Below are positions 41,917 to 50,783 of a stretch of 64,000 bases of DNA, piece after piece. The position numbers and the translations under genes are program-made. The DNA lies in contig CAMVGV010000009.1 of assembly GCA_947167135.1 (NCBI GenBank), positions 1-64,000 on the forward strand. Reading direction: 5' to 3'. Every line of letters starts with the position of its first letter. The first letter of the stretch is position 1. The stretch comes from an uncultured Lachnospiraceae bacterium. Its GTDB lineage: Bacteria; Bacillota; Clostridia; Lachnospirales; Lachnospiraceae. The notes under the pieces are model-generated. The model was not told the DNA's origin and did not search any database. It saw only the letters and a list, made by a program, of their open reading frames with translations.

Positions 41917-42879
41917 ATGTACGACATTGTAACAATAGGAGAAATGGTTATTGACTTTCTTCCCGGAAAGGAAAAGGGCAGTTATCTCAGAAACGCGGGA
42001 GGAGCCCCGGCCAATGTGGCCATTGCCGCAGTGAGAAACGGATTAAAGGCCGGAATGTACTGCAAGGTCGGAAATGATGACTTCGGTAAGTTTCTGCTGG
42101 ACACATTGAAAAATGAGGGCGTGGAAGCTCTTTCACCGGAAATGACCGACAGGGCAGTTACCACCATGGCCTTTGTTTCCCTTGATGATAACGGGGAAAG
42201 GAGCTTTACCTTCAGCAGGAAGCCCGGCGCGGATATGATGCTCTCTGCAGCTGAGATCAGTGAAGATGTCATTAAGAGTTCGAAGCTTGTGCACGGAGGA
42301 TCCTTTTCTCTTTCGGAGGGTGATGCAAAGGAGGCCACAATTGCTGCTCTGAAGCTTGCTAAAGAAGCCGGTAAGCTTGTGAGCTTTGACATAAATTACA
42401 GGAATGTTGCCTGGAAGGATGATAAGAAGAAATGTGCGGAGGAGGTCGGAAAGATACTTACGCTTGTTGATTTCCTGAAGATCTCCGATGAAGAGATAGA
42501 TATGGTGGGCGGCCGGGAGAATATTCCGGAGCTTATGAAGAAAAACGATCTCACGGTGGTAGTTGAGACTCTGGGTGGAGACGGAGCGGAGTGTTTCTAT
42601 AAGGATGGTTCCGTTGTTCATCACGGATATCCCGTCGAGAGCGGAATGATAGCGGATACTACAGGAGCCGGGGATGCCTTCTGGGGAGGCTTCCTTTCAA
42701 GAATACTGATACTCGGTGTCACTGCTCCGGAAGAAATCACAGAGGATATCCTGAAGGATGCCCTGGACTACGGCAATATAAGCGGTTCCCTCTGTGTGCG
42801 TTCTAAGGGAGCCATCGCTTCACTTCCGGACAGGGCAGGTATCGAGGCTTTCCGTAAGGAAGCCGGTGTAAGCTTCTGA
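41917..42879 (+). CDS. PfkB-family kinase, fructokinase-like
   Basis: This 320-residue ribokinase-family kinase resembles bacterial fructokinases: GEMVIDFLP at the start, NAGGAPANVAIAAVRNG (~28-44) as the sugar site and DTTGAGDAFWGGFLSRIL (~245-262) with the catalytic Asp. Two ATGs 12 bases apart enclose GGAG, so ATG 41917 is the start. It leads an operon that continues, with small gaps, through 45982 and probably to the transporter. A fructose- or ketohexose-type substrate fits the isomerase and epimerase genes that follow, but this is inferred. Confidence 0.85.
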   Translation: MYDIVTIGEMVIDFLPGKEKGSYLRNAGGAPANVAIAAVRNGLKAGMYCKVGNDDFGKFLLDTLKNEGVEALSPEMTDRAVTTMAFVSLDDNGERSFTFSRKPGADMMLSAAEISEDVIKSSKLVHGGSFSLSEGDAKEATIAALKLAKEAGKLVSFDINYRNVAWKDDKKKCAEEVGKILTLVDFLKISDEEIDMVGGRENIPELMKKNDLTVVVETLGGDGAECFYKDGSVVHHGYPVESGMIADTTGAGDAFWGGFLSRILILGVTAPEEITEDILKDALDYGNISGSLCVRSKGAIASLPDRAGIEAFRKEAGVSF

Positions 42880-42897
42880 AGAAACGAAGGGCATAGA

Positions 42898-43614
42898 ATG
42901 AAAAAGGAAGTGTGGGAAAAAAGAATATCCGTATCGCCGTCACTTATCACCTTTGATCTCTGTGATCTTACGGGTGCGGCCGGGATGATAGAGAAGAGCG
43001 GACTTGAGATGGTCCATATCGACATTCTGGACGGGCACTTTTCGCCAAGCATGCCCCTCGGGCTTGACGCGGTGAAGCAGCTTAGAAAGAAGACCGGTCT
43101 CGAATTCGAGGCACATCTTATGGTCACGGAGCCTCAGTTCTTTGTGGACGAGCTTCTGGATGCGGGAGTGTCACAGATATGCTTTCACATTGAAACGGCG
43201 GATCATATAGACGGGATGCTGAATTACATCCATTCCCGTGGCGTACGTGCCGGAGTTGCACTAAAACCCGCGACTCCCTTAAATGTCCTCGATTACATTA
43301 TAGAGAAATGCGACAGCGTACTTCTCATGCTGATAAATCCGGGATATGCACAGGTTGCGGGAGAGGGTCAGGTACCCTACGCCGGAAAGAAGATCAGGGA
43401 TTTAAGGAAGCTCATACGGGAAAGAGGACTTGATACGAAGATAGTGATAGACGGCAGGGTTTCCGAAGAGAACATCAGGGAATTCGGCGAAGAGGGGCTT
43501 GTGAATATTTTTGCTGCCGGCAGCACCTGTATCAAAAAGGACGATGTTGAGGGAAGTCTTAAGCATCTAAAGGAAGTTGAGGACAGGCTTAACGGGAAGG
43601 CAGAAGGATTCTGA
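42898..43614 (+). CDS. ribulose-phosphate 3-epimerase family protein
   Basis: This 238-residue TIM-barrel protein belongs to the ribulose-phosphate 3-epimerase family. SPSLITFDLCDL, the metal-site HIDILDGHFSPS (~39-50), FEAHLMV and the late IDGRVSEENI (~184) are visible; the DG/NPG elements of the family are present (LMLINPGYA). The changes from typical Rpe resemble AlsE (D-allulose-6-phosphate 3-epimerase). In this operon a 3-epimerase for a ketohexose phosphate is more likely than one for ribulose phosphate. It lies 18 bases after the kinase gene. Confidence 0.8.
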   Translation: MKKEVWEKRISVSPSLITFDLCDLTGAAGMIEKSGLEMVHIDILDGHFSPSMPLGLDAVKQLRKKTGLEFEAHLMVTEPQFFVDELLDAGVSQICFHIETADHIDGMLNYIHSRGVRAGVALKPATPLNVLDYIIEKCDSVLLMLINPGYAQVAGEGQVPYAGKKIRDLRKLIRERGLDTKIVIDGRVSEENIREFGEEGLVNIFAAGSTCIKKDDVEGSLKHLKEVEDRLNGKAEGF

Positions 43615-43642
43615 AGAAATAAAGGAGCGGCATAGACGGGAA

Positions 43643-44215
43643 ATGGGATATTACAGTGAGAATTATAAAGCCACAAAGGATCTGGTGCTTAAAGAGCTGG
43701 ATACGGCCTTAAGCGCAATAGATGAGGATAGTGTGGAAAGGCTTGTTCAGGAAATACTGTCCGCAAAGCAGGTTTTTGTAGTGGGAGTCGGAAGAGTGAT
43801 GCTTTCATTGCAGGCAATAGTAAAGCGGCTGTCCCACCTTGGGATCTCCATCCATTATGTAGGAGAGATCACAGAGCCCGCCATCACCACCGATGATCTT
43901 CTTATAGTCGGGTCAGGGAGCGGAGCGACGATCTTCCCTCTGGGGATCGCGAAGAAGGCTAAAGAGATCGGAGCGAGGATCGTTCACGTGGGTTCGGATG
44001 CCAACGGTCCTATGAAGGAAGTGGCAGATTTTATGGTAAGGATCCCGGTACGCACAAAGAATTATCTCGATGATGAGATCGATTCGAAGCAGCCGATGAC
44101 CTCTCTTTTCGAGCAGAGCCTGCTCATCTTCGGGGACATCCTTGCAAAGATGATAATAGAAGAGAGAAATATAGATATGAAGGCACTCTGGCGCTGTCAC
44201 GCGAATCTGGAGTGA
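43643..44215 (+). CDS. SIS-domain sugar-phosphate isomerase, HPI-like
   Basis: This 190-residue protein is a single SIS domain of the 6-phospho-3-hexuloisomerase type. FVVGVGRVMLSLQAIVKRLSHLG (read in parts, ~47-69), LIVGSGSGAT (~88-97) and the late MTSLFEQSLLIFGDIL (~150-165) are the usual marks; the Ser-rich loop binds phosphate. ATG 43643 is chosen; AAAGGAG lies 15 bases upstream. In methylotrophs HPI pairs with hexulose-phosphate synthase. Here, next to an epimerase and a kinase, it could interconvert aldose and ketose phosphates. The exact reaction is inferred. Confidence 0.8.
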   Translation: MGYYSENYKATKDLVLKELDTALSAIDEDSVERLVQEILSAKQVFVVGVGRVMLSLQAIVKRLSHLGISIHYVGEITEPAITTDDLLIVGSGSGATIFPLGIAKKAKEIGARIVHVGSDANGPMKEVADFMVRIPVRTKNYLDDEIDSKQPMTSLFEQSLLIFGDILAKMIIEERNIDMKALWRCHANLE

Positions 44216-44231
44216 GAGGTTTCGGAGAGAT

Positions 44232-45284
44232 ATGGAGTACTCAAAAAAAGAAATTTTCAGACACGTGGGAAGTATGCAGCAGCTCTTATATGCCCGTCCC
44301 GTAAGGTTTCAGGAGGGAAGGAGCGAGGGAACGAATGCCTATGAGGTAAAATGCGGCGATCTTTTCTTTCACGCAATTGCCGATAAATGCCTCGATATCT
44401 CCGATCTTTCATATAAGGGCTTGAATATGACCTTCCTGTCAAAGCCCGGTCTTATAGGGAGAAATCCCTGGGACACTGCGGGAGCTGAGGCACAGAGGAG
44501 TATAATGTGCGGACTCTTCTTTACCTGCGGTCTCGAGAATATCTGCGGTCCCTGCAGTGTTGACGGAAAAGACTATCCCATGCACGGAAGATTACGGACC
44601 ACTCCGGCAGAGCACTGCTCATCGGATGTGGTGATAGAAGAAAACGGTGCCAGGGCAGTTCTCACAGGTGAAATAAGGGAAGCAGAGCTTTTCGGTGAAA
44701 ATATGGTCCTTAGACGCCGGATAGAGGCAGAGCTCGGAAAGAACAGCATCCTCTTGAGCGATGAGATAGAGAACCAGTCCTTCAGGGAAGAGCCCATAAT
44801 GCTTATGTATCATTGCAATATGGGATATCCCTTCCTCGACGAAAGCTCGGAGGTTTTCCTTCCGTCCATAGAGGTAAAGGGCAGAGAGGAATTTTCGGAG
44901 CGGCATAAGGATAAGTGGAACGTTATGGAAGCTCCGGTTGACAATGCGGAGGAATATGTTTTCTTCCATAAGCTTTCTTCGGACCGTGACAATAACACTA
45001 TGGCCCTGATAGTGAATAACAGACTTTCCGTGGGACTCAGCATTGAATTCAATATGGATAATCTGCCCTGGTTTACAGAGTGGAAATCCATTGTATCGGG
45101 GGATTATGTAATGGGTCTGGAGCCCGCAAGCGTAACACCCTATAACCGTGAACACCATCTGAAGAACGGCGGACTGAAGACAATAGCTCCCTTTGAAAAG
45201 AAGAGCTTTAAGATCAGGTTTACAGTTCTTGACGGTGAAGAGGAAATAGATTCAGCAAAGGATAGGATCAGGAAACTGATATAG
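44232..45284 (+). CDS. DUF4432 family aldose-epimerase-like protein
   Basis: This 350-residue beta-sandwich protein resembles DUF4432, a group related to aldose 1-epimerases and often found with sugar-catabolic genes. Visible features are DLFFHAIADKCLDISDLSYKG near the start, an Asn/Cys-rich FTCGLENICGP, and a HGRLRTTPAEH segment in which a conserved His stands, then MYHCNMGYPFL. Galactose-mutarotase-type chemistry (anomer interconversion) is a reasonable guess. It starts 17 bases after the SIS gene and ends 12 bases before the lyxose isomerase gene. Confidence 0.7.
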   Translation: MEYSKKEIFRHVGSMQQLLYARPVRFQEGRSEGTNAYEVKCGDLFFHAIADKCLDISDLSYKGLNMTFLSKPGLIGRNPWDTAGAEAQRSIMCGLFFTCGLENICGPCSVDGKDYPMHGRLRTTPAEHCSSDVVIEENGARAVLTGEIREAELFGENMVLRRRIEAELGKNSILLSDEIENQSFREEPIMLMYHCNMGYPFLDESSEVFLPSIEVKGREEFSERHKDKWNVMEAPVDNAEEYVFFHKLSSDRDNNTMALIVNNRLSVGLSIEFNMDNLPWFTEWKSIVSGDYVMGLEPASVTPYNREHHLKNGGLKTIAPFEKKSFKIRFTVLDGEEEIDSAKDRIRKLI

Positions 45285-45295
45285 AGGAGGAAGAT

Positions 45296-45982
45296 ATGAA
45301 AAGATCAGAAATCAATGCAGTCATCAAAAAGTTTGAGGATCTCCTGGATGAGCACAGGTTTTTACTGCCCCCATACTTAAGCTTCACTCCCGAGGAATGG
45401 AAGACCAAGGGACATGAGTATGATGAGATAAGGGACAATAAGCTTGGCTGGGATGTAACCGACTACGGTGAAGGACATTTTGATACCCTGGGGCTTGCAC
45501 TTATTACCATACGGAATGGTAATGTGAAAATGAAGGACAAGTATAAAAAGCCCTATGCGGAAAAGATCATGATGTGCGATTCCGGCCAGATCTCCCCGAT
45601 GCATTTCCACTGGAACAAGATGGAAGACATCATAAACAGGGGCGGCAACGACGTGATCTTCAAATTCTATAACGCAAATAAGGAAACAGAGGAATTTGAG
45701 GACAGCGACGTGCTTATTATGAAGGACGGCAGGCAGTTCAAGCTGAAGGCCGGATCCGAGGCAGTACTGAAGCCGGGAGAGAGCTTCACACTTTACCCCT
45801 ATCTGTATCATGAATTTTATATTCCAAAGGGAGGTCCCGCACTGATCGGCGAGGTTTCCATGTGTAATGATGATGATACGGATAACCGTTTCAAGGAGCC
45901 CCTTGGGCGTTTCCCCACCATAGAGGAGGACGAGAGCGCATACAGGCTTCTTTGCACCGAGTACCCGCCTGCAGCAGACTGA
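45296..45982 (+). CDS. D-lyxose isomerase family protein
   Basis: This 228-residue cupin-fold protein belongs to the D-lyxose ketol-isomerase family (PF07385), enzymes that convert D-lyxose to D-xylulose and D-mannose to D-fructose with a metal ion. The metal ligands are visible in MHFHWNKMEDIINRGG (two His and a Glu, ~101-116) and a third His in YLYHEFY (~166-172). The length is normal. GAGGAGG precedes ATG 45296. Mannose/fructose interconversion would feed the fructokinase-like enzyme at 41917. The choice between lyxose and mannose cannot be made by eye. Confidence 0.8.
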   Translation: MKRSEINAVIKKFEDLLDEHRFLLPPYLSFTPEEWKTKGHEYDEIRDNKLGWDVTDYGEGHFDTLGLALITIRNGNVKMKDKYKKPYAEKIMMCDSGQISPMHFHWNKMEDIINRGGNDVIFKFYNANKETEEFEDSDVLIMKDGRQFKLKAGSEAVLKPGESFTLYPYLYHEFYIPKGGPALIGEVSMCNDDDTDNRFKEPLGRFPTIEEDESAYRLLCTEYPPAAD

Positions 45983-46068
45983 AGAGGGTACAAAACACAC
46001 AATAATTTGGCAGAAGAGCCGGATTATAAATTCAATCAGCCTGAAAACAGGCAAAAGGAGGAATGAAA

Positions 46069-47154
46069 ATGGTTAAAAAGTTACTGGCAACGATACTTTC
46101 AGCGATGATGGCTGTTTCACTGGCAGCCTGCGGAGGAGCAGCAGCTCCCGCACCTGCAGCAGAAGCACCTGCAGCAGAAGCACCTGCAGCAGAGGCACCC
46201 GCCGAGGAAGCCGCACCCGCCGAGGAAGCTGCACCCGCCGAGGAAGCCGCACCCGCTGAGGAAGCTGCACCCGCCGCTGAAGAAAATGCAGGCGGAGCTG
46301 ATCTTTCTTCACTGAAGTTCGGTTTCGTAGTAGGCTCCTTTGAGCACACCTTCTATCAGCTCATCCAGCAGGGTATTGAGGCTGAGTGCGCAGCAAAGGG
46401 TCTTAACAGCGACCAGTACACGGTTCTTGACGCAAGCCTTGATCCCGTTATCGCTACACAGAAGGTAGAAACCCTTACGGCAGACGGCTGCAACGCAATA
46501 GCCCTTGCCTGCAACGATGCAGCAGGAGTTAAGCCCGCAATCGAGAATGCAGATGCTGACGGCGTAAAGATGTTCACATTTGACTGCACATCAGAATCAG
46601 ATGCCATCAACTGCTTCGTAGGAACGGATAACGTTGAGGGTGGACGTCTCGGCGGACAGGAGCTTCTCCGTCTGACAGGCGACGGCGATACGGTAGGCAT
46701 AATCGGATATCCCACTGCTTCTTCCTGCAAGGACAGAGAGGACGGATGTCTTGAGGTTCTCGAAGGCAAGGACAGAAAGGTTCTTACCGGTTATGATTAC
46801 AAGGGTGATGCAAATGAAGCACAGAAGATCATGGAGAATATCCTTACGACCAACCCTGAGGTAAAGGCTGTATTCACAGTTGGTGATCCCGCAGCTACAG
46901 GTGCTCTTGCAGCCATAAAGGCAGCAGGCTCCGATTGTATGATCATCGGATTCGACGGAAACCCTGAAGCAAAGGAAGCTATCTTAAGCCCTGAAAACGG
47001 AAAGTACTGGGTATCCGAGATCTCACAGAATCCCAAGGAGATCGGTTCCAGGATAGTTGACGAGATGATCCAGTTCATGACCGAGGGAAAGGTAACCGAC
47101 AAGAAGATCTTCATCGCTCCTTACATCATCACAAAGGAAAATGCTGCTGAGTGA
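46069..47154 (+). CDS. sugar ABC transporter substrate-binding lipoprotein
   Basis: This 361-residue lipoprotein has a signal peptide with lipobox LAAC (Cys21), an unusual Ala/Pro/Glu-rich tether (~24-72) of repeated APAAE and APAEE units, and a periplasmic-binding-protein type 1 fold (~78-361) as in RbsB-type proteins. AAGGAGG at 46055-46061 favours ATG 46069 over the ATG at 46063. The tether should hold the binding domain away from the membrane within the wall. A strong hairpin and terminator after this gene suggest that it is made in larger amounts than the other transporter subunits. Confidence 0.9.
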   Translation: MVKKLLATILSAMMAVSLAACGGAAAPAPAAEAPAAEAPAAEAPAEEAAPAEEAAPAEEAAPAEEAAPAAEENAGGADLSSLKFGFVVGSFEHTFYQLIQQGIEAECAAKGLNSDQYTVLDASLDPVIATQKVETLTADGCNAIALACNDAAGVKPAIENADADGVKMFTFDCTSESDAINCFVGTDNVEGGRLGGQELLRLTGDGDTVGIIGYPTASSCKDREDGCLEVLEGKDRKVLTGYDYKGDANEAQKIMENILTTNPEVKAVFTVGDPAATGALAAIKAAGSDCMIIGFDGNPEAKEAILSPENGKYWVSEISQNPKEIGSRIVDEMIQFMTEGKVTDKKIFIAPYIITKENAAE

Positions 47155-47173
47155 TAAGGGTTTTTCAGTACAG

Positions 47174-47261
47174 GGAAAACGCATATCACGCGTTTTCCAG
47201 GAGATCTGATCATCCATAGAAAGACCGTCCGGGCAGACCGGATCTGTCCGGACGGTTTTTT
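47174..47261 (+). terminator. hairpin and partial intercistronic terminator
   Basis: GGAAAACGC / GCGTTTTCC (47174-47198) forms a 9-bp stem. Directly after it, ACCGTCCGG / CCGGACGGT (47224-47256) with a T run to 47261 is a good intrinsic terminator. It lies between the binding-protein and ATPase genes, where partial termination and 3'-end protection commonly give a high ratio of binding protein to transporter. Confidence 0.85.
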
Positions 47262-47283
47262 GGAAGAAATCTGGAGGATTTGA

Positions 47284-48783
47284 ATGGAACCTATTTTACA
47301 GGTAAAGAATATAAGTAAGGTTTTTCCGGGTGTAAAGGCCCTGACTGACGTATCCATAGATTTCTATCCCGGTGAGGTTCATACACTGGTAGGAGAGAAC
47401 GGAGCAGGAAAATCCACTCTTATAAAGATCATTTCCGGTGTTTATTCTCCGACCGAGGGAAGCGTGATTTATGAAGGCAAAGAGGTTGAGTTTACAAATC
47501 CGGGGCAGGCAATTAATGCCGGTATAGCAGTTATCCATCAGGAACTGAGTATAGCGAAGGATCTGACGGTAGCTGAAAATGTATGGCTTGGAAGAGAAAT
47601 AAAGAAAAAGAGCGGCTTTCTGGACAAAGCCAGAATGAACAGGGAAACACAGGACATCCTTGACTTTATGAAGGTCAATCTGAAGGCGACCGAGATCGCG
47701 GGAAGCTTAAATGCCGCGCAGCAGCAGATGATAGAGATAGCAAAGGTCATCTCACAGAATGCAAAGGTCGTTATCATGGATGAGCCCACATCTTCCCTTT
47801 CCGAGCATGAGATAGATGCTCTGTTCACACAGGTAAAGATATTAAAGGAGAAGAATGTAGCGCTTATTTATATCACACACCGGCTAAAAGAGCTGACTAT
47901 GATCTGTGAGCGTGTCACCGTTCTAAGGGACGGCTGCAAGGTTGACACCATGATGGTCGGAGAGGTGACGGAGAAGCAGATCGTAAACAGTATGGTCGGC
48001 CGTGAAATGGGCGATTATTACAATAAGCATAAGCACACCAGAGGAAAGGAGATGCTCCGTGTCGAGCATCTCACAAGAAAGGGAGTGTTCGAGGATATAA
48101 ACTTTACCGCATATGCGGGAGAGATACTCGGCTTTTCCGGACTGGTGGGTGCCGGCCGCACGGAGGTTATGGAAGCGATCTTTGGGGCGACCCATATAGA
48201 TGAAGGAAAGATCTTCGTGGAAGGAAAGGAGGTTGTCCTTGATAATCCGAGCAAGGCCATAGCGCATAATATCGGGCTTGTTACAGAGGACAGGAGAAGA
48301 ACGGGACTCCTTCTTGCGAAGAATATAGTGGAGAACACATCCCTTCCGAGTCTTCCCGCACATGCAAGGACTCTGGGCTTTGTAAATAAGGCGTGGGAGC
48401 GGAAGGTCGCAAAGGAATATATGGATAAGCTGAAGGTTAAGGCGCCGGATATGTATACCATACTTAATACTCTTTCCGGCGGTAACCAGCAGAAGGTCAT
48501 CCTCGGCAAGTGGCTCGCGGCGGACTCCAATATACTGATACTCGACGAGCCTACAAGAGGTATTGACGTAAACGCCCGTTCCGAATTCTATGCTCTGATG
48601 CATGATTTTGTGGAAAACGGAGGAGCAATAATAATGATCTCTTCCGAAATGCCCGAGATAATCGGTGTGGCAGACCGGGTTATCGTAATGAGGGAAGGGC
48701 GTATAAGCGGAGAGCTTTCTGAGGAAGAGATAAATGAACAGTCACTGATCGGACTTGCAAGTATCACGACAGAGGCATCGTGA
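47284..48783 (+). CDS. CUT2 sugar ABC transporter ATPase, RbsA-like
   Basis: This 499-residue protein has two ABC domains in tandem, the mark of CUT2 (RbsA/XylG/AlsA) importers. The first has Walker A GENGAGKST (~38-46), Q-loop and Walker B VVIMDEPTSSL (~160), and its signature is LNAAQQQM rather than LSGGQ. The second has LSGGNQQK (~400) and ILILDEPTRGID (~418). Its Walker A (GLVGAGRTE) has Arg in place of Lys, as usual for the second domain. GGAGG precedes ATG 47284. It overlaps the permease ORF region and is coupled to it. Confidence 0.93.
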   Translation: MEPILQVKNISKVFPGVKALTDVSIDFYPGEVHTLVGENGAGKSTLIKIISGVYSPTEGSVIYEGKEVEFTNPGQAINAGIAVIHQELSIAKDLTVAENVWLGREIKKKSGFLDKARMNRETQDILDFMKVNLKATEIAGSLNAAQQQMIEIAKVISQNAKVVIMDEPTSSLSEHEIDALFTQVKILKEKNVALIYITHRLKELTMICERVTVLRDGCKVDTMMVGEVTEKQIVNSMVGREMGDYYNKHKHTRGKEMLRVEHLTRKGVFEDINFTAYAGEILGFSGLVGAGRTEVMEAIFGATHIDEGKIFVEGKEVVLDNPSKAIAHNIGLVTEDRRRTGLLLAKNIVENTSLPSLPAHARTLGFVNKAWERKVAKEYMDKLKVKAPDMYTILNTLSGGNQQKVILGKWLAADSNILILDEPTRGIDVNARSEFYALMHDFVENGGAIIMISSEMPEIIGVADRVIVMREGRISGELSEEEINEQSLIGLASITTEAS

Positions 48784-48806
48784 GACAGGTGACACGGGAG
48801 GTTAGG

Positions 48807-49796
48807 ATGAATAATTCAAAGGTCAAAAAAATAATAAGTGAAAATGTTGTTGTTGTCGTTCTGATACTTCTTTGTATCGGCTTCGGTATCGCCAGCAGTA
48901 CTTTCTTCAGTTCCAGAAATATCAGTAATATCTTATCCCAGATGTGTACAAATGCACTTCTGGCTTCCGGACTCACCTACGTAATCATTCTCGGAGGTAT
49001 CGATATCTCCGTAGGATCGGTGGCCGGTGTTGCAGGCATAGTTGCTGCTTATGCAGGTCTTATGTTCCCCGATATGAACGTACCCTTTGCCATAGTACTT
49101 CTCATTGTGACAGGTGTTGTTGTGGGATGTATCTGCGGTCTTATTAACGGAGTTCTGATCGCGTATCTGGACGTTATCCCTATGATATGTACGCTGTCAA
49201 CAATGACGGCATTAAGAGGTGTTGCCTTTATTATGACCGGAGGACAGCCGGTTTACGGTCTGGCGGACAGCTTTGCCTTTCTCGGAGCCAAGAGAGTCTT
49301 TCCCACGGCAGGAATGCCAAACGGCTCCGTACCGGTTATCGTTATCTTTACAGTCATAGTCGTGGCTGCAATGCATATACTCCTTTCACAGACCATATTC
49401 GGGCGTCACGTTTTCGCAGTTGGCAGTAATAAGAGCGTTGCGCACCTTAGCGGTATCAATGTGCGTAAGGTCACCCTTATAAGCCATATTCTCTGCGGTG
49501 TAACTGCGGGACTCTGCGGAGTCTGCATAGCGTCAAAGCTGCAGAACGGACAGCCTAATGCGGGAAATACCTATGAAATGTTCGCCATTGCGTCAACGGT
49601 TCTCGGAGGAACCTCCCTTTCCGGAGGATCAGGCTCCGTAGCCCGTGCAATGTTCGGATGCGCGGTAATCGCAGTAATAAAAACCGGAATGGATCTTCTG
49701 CAGATCTATTCATACTGGCAGAACGTGGTTATAGGCTGCATCATCATCCTTGCCGTTGTTCTGGATATGGCTCAGAAGAAGGCACAGAACAGGTAA
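48807..49796 (+). CDS. CUT2 sugar ABC transporter permease, RbsC-like
   Basis: This 329-residue membrane protein has about ten hydrophobic helices and the RbsC family pattern: LTYVIILGGIDISVGSVAG, GLINGVLIAYLDVIP and, near the end, LGGTSLSGGSGSV. GGGAGG at 48796-48801 favours ATG 48807; a GTG at 48780 is in frame and overlaps the ATPase stop. One permease gene is present, as is usual for a CUT2 homodimeric channel. It lies 3 bases before the ROK kinase gene. Confidence 0.92.
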   Translation: MNNSKVKKIISENVVVVVLILLCIGFGIASSTFFSSRNISNILSQMCTNALLASGLTYVIILGGIDISVGSVAGVAGIVAAYAGLMFPDMNVPFAIVLLIVTGVVVGCICGLINGVLIAYLDVIPMICTLSTMTALRGVAFIMTGGQPVYGLADSFAFLGAKRVFPTAGMPNGSVPVIVIFTVIVVAAMHILLSQTIFGRHVFAVGSNKSVAHLSGINVRKVTLISHILCGVTAGLCGVCIASKLQNGQPNAGNTYEMFAIASTVLGGTSLSGGSGSVARAMFGCAVIAVIKTGMDLLQIYSYWQNVVIGCIIILAVVLDMAQKKAQNR

Positions 49797-49799
49797 GAG

Positions 49800-50765
49800 A
49801 TGGATCATTATTTAATACTGGATATCGGCGGTACGAAGACTACTGCCGCGGTTTTTACCGAAAACGGTGAGCCGGTTAAGGATCACTTTCTGGTCGTACC
49901 CTCAAAAACATACGAGGGCTGTGATGCGGTATTTGAGAATACCGTTGCAGCCGGCAGGAGGGTTCTCAAGGAAACCGGTATTGATATTAAAGAGGTAAAG
50001 GGTATAGGTACAGCCGCGCCGGGGCCTCTGGATCACGAAACAGGGGTGATAATAAACGTGCCTCTTATGGGCTGGAAGGATTTCCCCCTGGGCCCCGAGC
50101 TGCAGCGTGAGTTCGGCGTTCCCGTAAGCCTTGATAATGACGGAAACCTTGGGGCTCTTGCAGAGCAGAGGCTGGGAGTTGCAAAAGGAGCCCGGAGTGT
50201 GGTCTACATGACGGTGAGTACCGGCTGCGGCGGAGGTATAGTCTTAAACGGCGAGGTGTACCGCGGCTTTACCGGATCTGCCGGTGAGCTCGGACATACC
50301 ACCCTGGATATGAACGGTATTCCCTGTAACTGCGGCTCAAACGGCTGTCTCGAGCTTTATGCTTCCGGAACTGCCATGAATAAAAGGATGAGGCGTGACA
50401 TTGAAAAGGGAATACGCTCCAGAGCCTTTGATGATATCGGCTATGATAAGGAAAAGGTTTCGGGGAAGATCCTCGGGAAAGCGGCAGAAGAAGGAGATGA
50501 ATATGCTCTTTCATTCTTAAGGGAGGAAGGAAGATATCTTGGCATCGGTTTGGCAAATTACTTCAATCTCCTGGATCCTGAGATCTTTGTCCTTGGCGGC
50601 GGTATAACCCATCTAAGGAAATGGTTCTATGATGAAATGATAAGGAACATAGAGAGATGCGCCGTGAGTCCGGTGTCTCCGGACAGGATACGGTTTTCCG
50701 AGCTTAATGACAAGGTTGTCGTCTACGGCGCCTATTGTTTGATAAAAGAATTTTTAAATCATTAG
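49800..50765 (+). CDS. ROK-family sugar kinase
   Basis: This 321-residue ROK kinase has the N-terminal phosphate motif DIGGTKTTAAV (~6-16), catalytic Asp in LDNDGNLGALAE (~105-116), STGCGGGIVLNGEVYRG and the zinc motif CNCGSNGCLELY (~179-190). There is no N-terminal HTH, so it is a kinase rather than a repressor. In CUT2 operons for allose or related hexoses such a kinase (AlsK) phosphorylates the imported sugar; a glucokinase role is the alternative. Only 3 bases separate it from the permease gene. Confidence 0.88.
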   Translation: MDHYLILDIGGTKTTAAVFTENGEPVKDHFLVVPSKTYEGCDAVFENTVAAGRRVLKETGIDIKEVKGIGTAAPGPLDHETGVIINVPLMGWKDFPLGPELQREFGVPVSLDNDGNLGALAEQRLGVAKGARSVVYMTVSTGCGGGIVLNGEVYRGFTGSAGELGHTTLDMNGIPCNCGSNGCLELYASGTAMNKRMRRDIEKGIRSRAFDDIGYDKEKVSGKILGKAAEEGDEYALSFLREEGRYLGIGLANYFNLLDPEIFVLGGGITHLRKWFYDEMIRNIERCAVSPVSPDRIRFSELNDKVVVYGAYCLIKEFLNH

Positions 50766-50783
50766 AATGAAGGAGGAAGAAAT

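Noticed and set aside
46032-46349. Minus-strand Ala/Gly/Ser-rich frame opposite the binding protein
   Set aside because: It is a mirror of the repetitive tether codons of the real gene and has no ribosome site.
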